Shown: piece after piece, positions 34,488-37,481 of the stretch
Layout: every line of letters begins with the position of its first letter
Numbering within the stretch: the first letter of the stretch is position 1
NCBI GenBank assembly: GCA_038320345.1
Contig: JBBQED010000027.1
Span: 1 to 37,481 of the forward strand
Length of the DNA stretch: 37,481 nt
Reading direction: 5' to 3'
Source of the DNA: JBBQED01 sp038320345
GTDB lineage: Bacteria > Bacteroidota > Bacteroidia > AKYH767-A > OLB10
Notes under the pieces: model-generated
Told to the model about the DNA's origin: nothing
Database searches by the model: none
What the model saw: only the letters and a program-made list of their open reading frames with translations
Made by a program: the position numbers and the translations under genes

Positions 34488-36848
34488 TTATTTGAGGTAA
34501 GTTACTTTAGTGCTAGAATATTCTTTCTTCCCATCAAATAATCGGATGAGGTATTCCCCTGCAGGAATATTTTTAGGTTGCCAGATAAATTGCATGTCCG
34601 GATTGACTTCCTTGGCGTAAATATTTTTACCATTCAAATCATAAATAAAAATCATTAATTTTTTGGCTTTCACATTGGCAATGCTAATATTAAAACTATC
34701 ACTGGAAGGATTAGGCCATACTCTCAAATATTGAACTTTTGGATCTGATAGTGTGTTGATTCCTGTTACATAATGATAATATCCAAGACAGTATTCTCCT
34801 CGTTTTAAAGTATCAACAACTATGGTTCCGATTTTATCAGTAGAGTTTACTCCTTTTAATAAAGTAAAGCCGGGAACAATTTCCCAATTCGATCCCGCAC
34901 CATCTCTATACAAGATAACTAGACTATCTTCATTTCCACTAATCAACGAATTGTCAATATGTCCTGTTGACAAACTGTTAGACCCATTATAACTGAAGGT
35001 GGCCTTACTTAAAAATCCGGTTTGGAAAAATCCATTTACCGTCCAATAGTGATAGTCGCTCAATACAATATATGGATTCGAGGTCAGGAAGGAATCAGGT
35101 GCTACCCAGTTATGTTCTATTCTAATTAATGATGTATCTATACCTAATGTTTGTACATTCAAACTTACATTGGTTTCGGGAAATGAGATTACACCTGTGG
35201 ATGTGATTTTTTGTTCATAGTCTGATATCGCATCTGCCATTTTATCGAAGCGGTCAAGGGAGATCCATTCTGCTGCAAAAAATATTGGAATATGGAAAAC
35301 ATTGGTTGCAGAATCGATCAATACAGTTACCGTAGTGTCTATGTTATTTCCTGAAAAAGTAATCTCCACATTCATTTTATAAAGATGATTGTTGCCTTTA
35401 CTCTTTTGTTTGGTGTACACAAAATAATGATCTAACCCTCCAGGGAAATATACAATGGAATCTATAGAAAAATGGGGGAATCCAGGCGTATACACCCAGT
35501 CGTCAAAGAACTGCGTCATATCTATTCCGCTTGATTGGGTTAAATCAGATTTCAGATCATTACTATTCGCTGAATTATCATTACGATTGTTTAGATAGTA
35601 TTGACATCCGTTAAAAAATGCGCTGTCTCCCATATATCCTCTGATTGTTCGTGCTATATCTGCTCCTTTATTGTATACCGTTTCTCCGTAGGTGATGTTA
35701 TGAGGTATGTTAATCAATGGATAATAGCCGCCATCATTAATATGCGTGAATTGCAATACTTTTCTATGTGCGGTTCTATTCCAATTCCGGTATGCAGTTT
35801 TTCCATAGAGTACTTCAGTAGTAAATGCTTCATTAAAACTTGCGAACCCTTCATTTAGCCACATATCTCCTTCGGTTTCACAAGTCACTTTATCGCCCCA
35901 CCACATATGTGATAACTCATGTGCCCACAATGTTTCATAAGTCAAAGTCCCATTAATAAAGGGTTTCCCAACATGAATACTAGAAGCATGTTCCATGGCT
36001 CCTCCGCTAAATGGTACTAAGCAAAATCCTACTTTATCGTAAGGATAAGGACCGTATGCTTGAATATAATGGCTTAGTACGCTATCGAGATGTTGAAACG
36101 TTCCGTTTACTGCAACAGTGTCATTGGCTAAACAAGCAATTTCAACTGGAATATTACTAAAGTTTCTTTGCCATGTCACATAGGGTGCAACTGCAATACT
36201 TGCCAAATAAGTTGGGATTCGATCATTCATTTGCCAATTCCAAGTGATTGTACTATTCGGATTTGTTACTTGACTAATTAAAGTTCCATTGCAAAATGCT
36301 TTATCATTAGAGGGTGTGGTAATATGGAAATCGTAGAATGCACGGTCGGTAAAATTATCATGACAGGGGAACCATACTTTTCCAAAATTATGCGGATCGG
36401 CAGAAAATCCAACTCCCATATTGTAAGCATACGGATTACTGAATTTAAATCCTCCCCATGTAGCATCAGCTACTGGTGCTCCATGATAAAAAACAGTTAC
36501 CATAGAAGTGTCACCCTGATTTAGCGCAACAAGTAATGGAATGAGTATCGTAGTATCGTTGTAAAGAAAAGTTATGTTGCTTGAATTATACCAAATGGAA
36601 TCAATAGTTAATTTAAGCAAATCCAAGGGAATAGTATCAACAGGTAATCCATCTGCAGTAATAGCAACAATAGCAACTGCATTTATCGTTTTCGCCGAAA
36701 AATTGAAATCGGAAATGCTGAGATCATAGTGAAGTACATCCAGATTCGAGGATTGACTATTTGCTGTAAAAGGAGAGACACAAATTAGGAGTAGTACAAT
36801 AGATAATAATGTGCTATGTAATTTGCAGAAGCGTCGGATGGTATTCAT
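34488..36848 (-). CDS. T9SS-sorted M1 family zinc metallopeptidase
   Basis: This 786-residue protein has a signal peptide (about 1-31), an N-terminal aminopeptidase-N-like beta domain and a catalytic domain. The catalytic domain has the exopeptidase motif GGAMEH (282-287) and zinc ligands HELSH (His310, His314) with Glu333 (NEGFAS), Glu311 being the general base. From about 710 a sorting domain (VWPNPSSDSF, then GEYLIRL and TKVTYLK) directs type IX export to the cell surface. It probably trims peptides outside the cell. It is followed by a strong hairpin and lies 114 bp after the upstream surface-protein gene. Confidence 0.95.
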   Translation of the reverse strand: MNTIRRFCKLHSTLLSIVLLLICVSPFTANSQSSNLDVLHYDLSISDFNFSAKTINAVAIVAITADGLPVDTIPLDLLKLTIDSIWYNSSNITFLYNDTTILIPLLVALNQGDTSMVTVFYHGAPVADATWGGFKFSNPYAYNMGVGFSADPHNFGKVWFPCHDNFTDRAFYDFHITTPSNDKAFCNGTLISQVTNPNSTITWNWQMNDRIPTYLASIAVAPYVTWQRNFSNIPVEIACLANDTVAVNGTFQHLDSVLSHYIQAYGPYPYDKVGFCLVPFSGGAMEHASSIHVGKPFINGTLTYETLWAHELSHMWWGDKVTCETEGDMWLNEGFASFNEAFTTEVLYGKTAYRNWNRTAHRKVLQFTHINDGGYYPLINIPHNITYGETVYNKGADIARTIRGYMGDSAFFNGCQYYLNNRNDNSANSNDLKSDLTQSSGIDMTQFFDDWVYTPGFPHFSIDSIVYFPGGLDHYFVYTKQKSKGNNHLYKMNVEITFSGNNIDTTVTVLIDSATNVFHIPIFFAAEWISLDRFDKMADAISDYEQKITSTGVISFPETNVSLNVQTLGIDTSLIRIEHNWVAPDSFLTSNPYIVLSDYHYWTVNGFFQTGFLSKATFSYNGSNSLSTGHIDNSLISGNEDSLVILYRDGAGSNWEIVPGFTLLKGVNSTDKIGTIVVDTLKRGEYCLGYYHYVTGINTLSDPKVQYLRVWPNPSSDSFNISIANVKAKKLMIFIYDLNGKNIYAKEVNPDMQFIWQPKNIPAGEYLIRLFDGKKEYSSTKVTYLK

Positions 36849-36962
36849 CCATCTAAATTACATCAAATTTCTTTATGTTAGTGCAATTTCGAATGCTATC
36901 TCTATAATTTTACATGACTAACATCACTAAAGTTCAGATATTAAGTTCTTGAACCGAAAAGC

Positions 36963-37481
36963 TTATTTAATGATGACGATTTTTGTGGTGTACCGTTGAT
37001 CTTCGTCAGAAACTACCACGTTATACATGCCATCCCTATAATTTTCTAAGGAGATCCCCTCTTGCATTAAGATACTAACTGTGGATGATAAGTTCAGCAC
37101 TAATCGTCCGTTATCATCATACATCTGAAATCTGCAATTTTCCATTCCGGAAATTGGTTTGGTAATCTTTACCCAATTCATTGTGGGCACTGGATTTAAT
37201 ACCAAGATGGCATCTGGGATAGAATGGCTTAAAATGCGGTCCACCGTCGCACTTCCATATCCGGTACATCCGTTTGCATCTACCACTAACACTGAATAAT
37301 TTCCACTGGGTACATTATTTAATTGAGCACCTGTAGTTCCAGTGGCAGGCCAGTAGATATAGTAAGGTTCGGCTCCTCCAATGATATTGATTTCAGCTGA
37401 TCCATTTTCTAAAGAGTCAACTTCTGACACAATAGTGGAGTTCACCTGAATTGGTGCGGGCTCACTGATATGGAAAGTTTG
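36963..37481 (-). CDS. SprB-repeat T9SS surface protein, C-terminal fragment (cut by right edge)
   Basis: The open frame reaches the window edge without a start: codons upstream of the GTG at 37445-37443 (QTFHISEPAPIQ) remain open, so that GTG is an internal Val. The visible 172 residues contain one SprB-type repeat (GGAEPYYIYWPATG, then PSGNYSVLVVDANGCTG) and a C-terminal sorting domain (ILVLNPVPTMNWVKI, then YDGMYNVVVSDEDQ and TKIVIIK). SprB-repeat proteins are often large adhesins of gliding or surface-attached Bacteroidota, secreted by the type IX system. The rest lies outside the window. Confidence 0.9.
   Translation of the reverse strand, partial: QTFHISEPAPIQVNSTIVSEVDSLENGSAEINIIGGAEPYYIYWPATGTTGAQLNNVPSGNYSVLVVDANGCTGYGSATVDRILSHSIPDAILVLNPVPTMNWVKITKPISGMENCRFQMYDDNGRLVLNLSSTVSILMQEGISLENYRDGMYNVVVSDEDQRYTTKIVIIK

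Noticed and set aside
37443..37445. GTG as start of the right-edge gene
   Set aside because: The frame stays open for 12 more codons to the window edge, and the protein lacks a signal peptide from this GTG; it is an internal Val of a truncated gene.
1..37481. CRISPR array, tRNA, rRNA, insertion sequence or prophage
   Set aside because: No regularly spaced repeats, transposase or integrase proteins, or clear RNA gene sequence were found by reading; short RNA genes cannot be fully excluded without a covariance search.

Overview
This is a low-GC, AT-rich window from a Bacteroidota bacterium; the family cannot be fixed from sequence alone. The evidence is several secreted proteins with Bacteroidota-type C-terminal sorting domains (type IX secretion, T9SS), a SprB-type repeat, an LruC-domain lipoprotein, TAnnTTTG promoter boxes close to start codons, and few Shine-Dalgarno sites. 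About 29 protein genes were found, two cut by the window edges, and no rRNA, tRNA, CRISPR array or insertion sequence.

Layout. (1) 1-6492, minus strand: truA and an ABC exporter (4-nt overlap), then mnmA, a small lipoprotein, a T9SS-sorted subtilase (4-nt overlap) and a truncated T9SS-type surface protein. (2) 6601-8287, plus strand: a family 2 glycosyltransferase and tpiA. (3) 8284-12048, minus: an LruC/DUF4114 lipoprotein followed immediately by a T9SS-sorted beta-helix protein. (4) 12125-16102: accessory polysaccharide genes, namely a minus-strand acyltransferase/GT2 pair and a divergent plus-strand GT/methyltransferase pair. (5) 16168-31662, minus: a ten-gene exopolysaccharide operon. In transcription order it encodes a soluble hybrid histidine kinase with five PAS-like domains plus REC and HPt, a single-domain response regulator, a priming sugar-phosphate transferase with an N-terminal receiver-like domain, a half-length TolC-like protein, a Wzc/GumC-like co-polymerase, a Wzx-like flippase, a Wzy-like polymerase, two GT2 enzymes and two GT-B enzymes. 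Gaps and overlaps are tiny, so co-transcription is likely. (6) 32097-37481, minus: kdsA, an RlmI-like methyltransferase, a T9SS-sorted M1 metallopeptidase and the C-terminal part of a SprB-repeat T9SS protein.

How it may work: regions 4 and 5 together look like a complete Wzx/Wzy-type exopolysaccharide pathway (priming on undecaprenyl phosphate, sugar addition, flipping, polymerisation, length control and export). It is headed by its own phosphorelay. Three points are unusual. The priming enzyme carries a receiver fold in which the phospho-Asp position appears to be Glu, together with a four-cysteine insert. The co-polymerase keeps a kinase-like tail that lacks the recognisable ATP-binding acids and the tyrosine tail. 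No Wza/OPX gene is present; a half-length TolC-like protein occupies the outer-membrane slot. These are the best candidates for an undescribed signalling-to-export arrangement. The surface proteins of region 3 could act with the matrix, but only their position suggests this.
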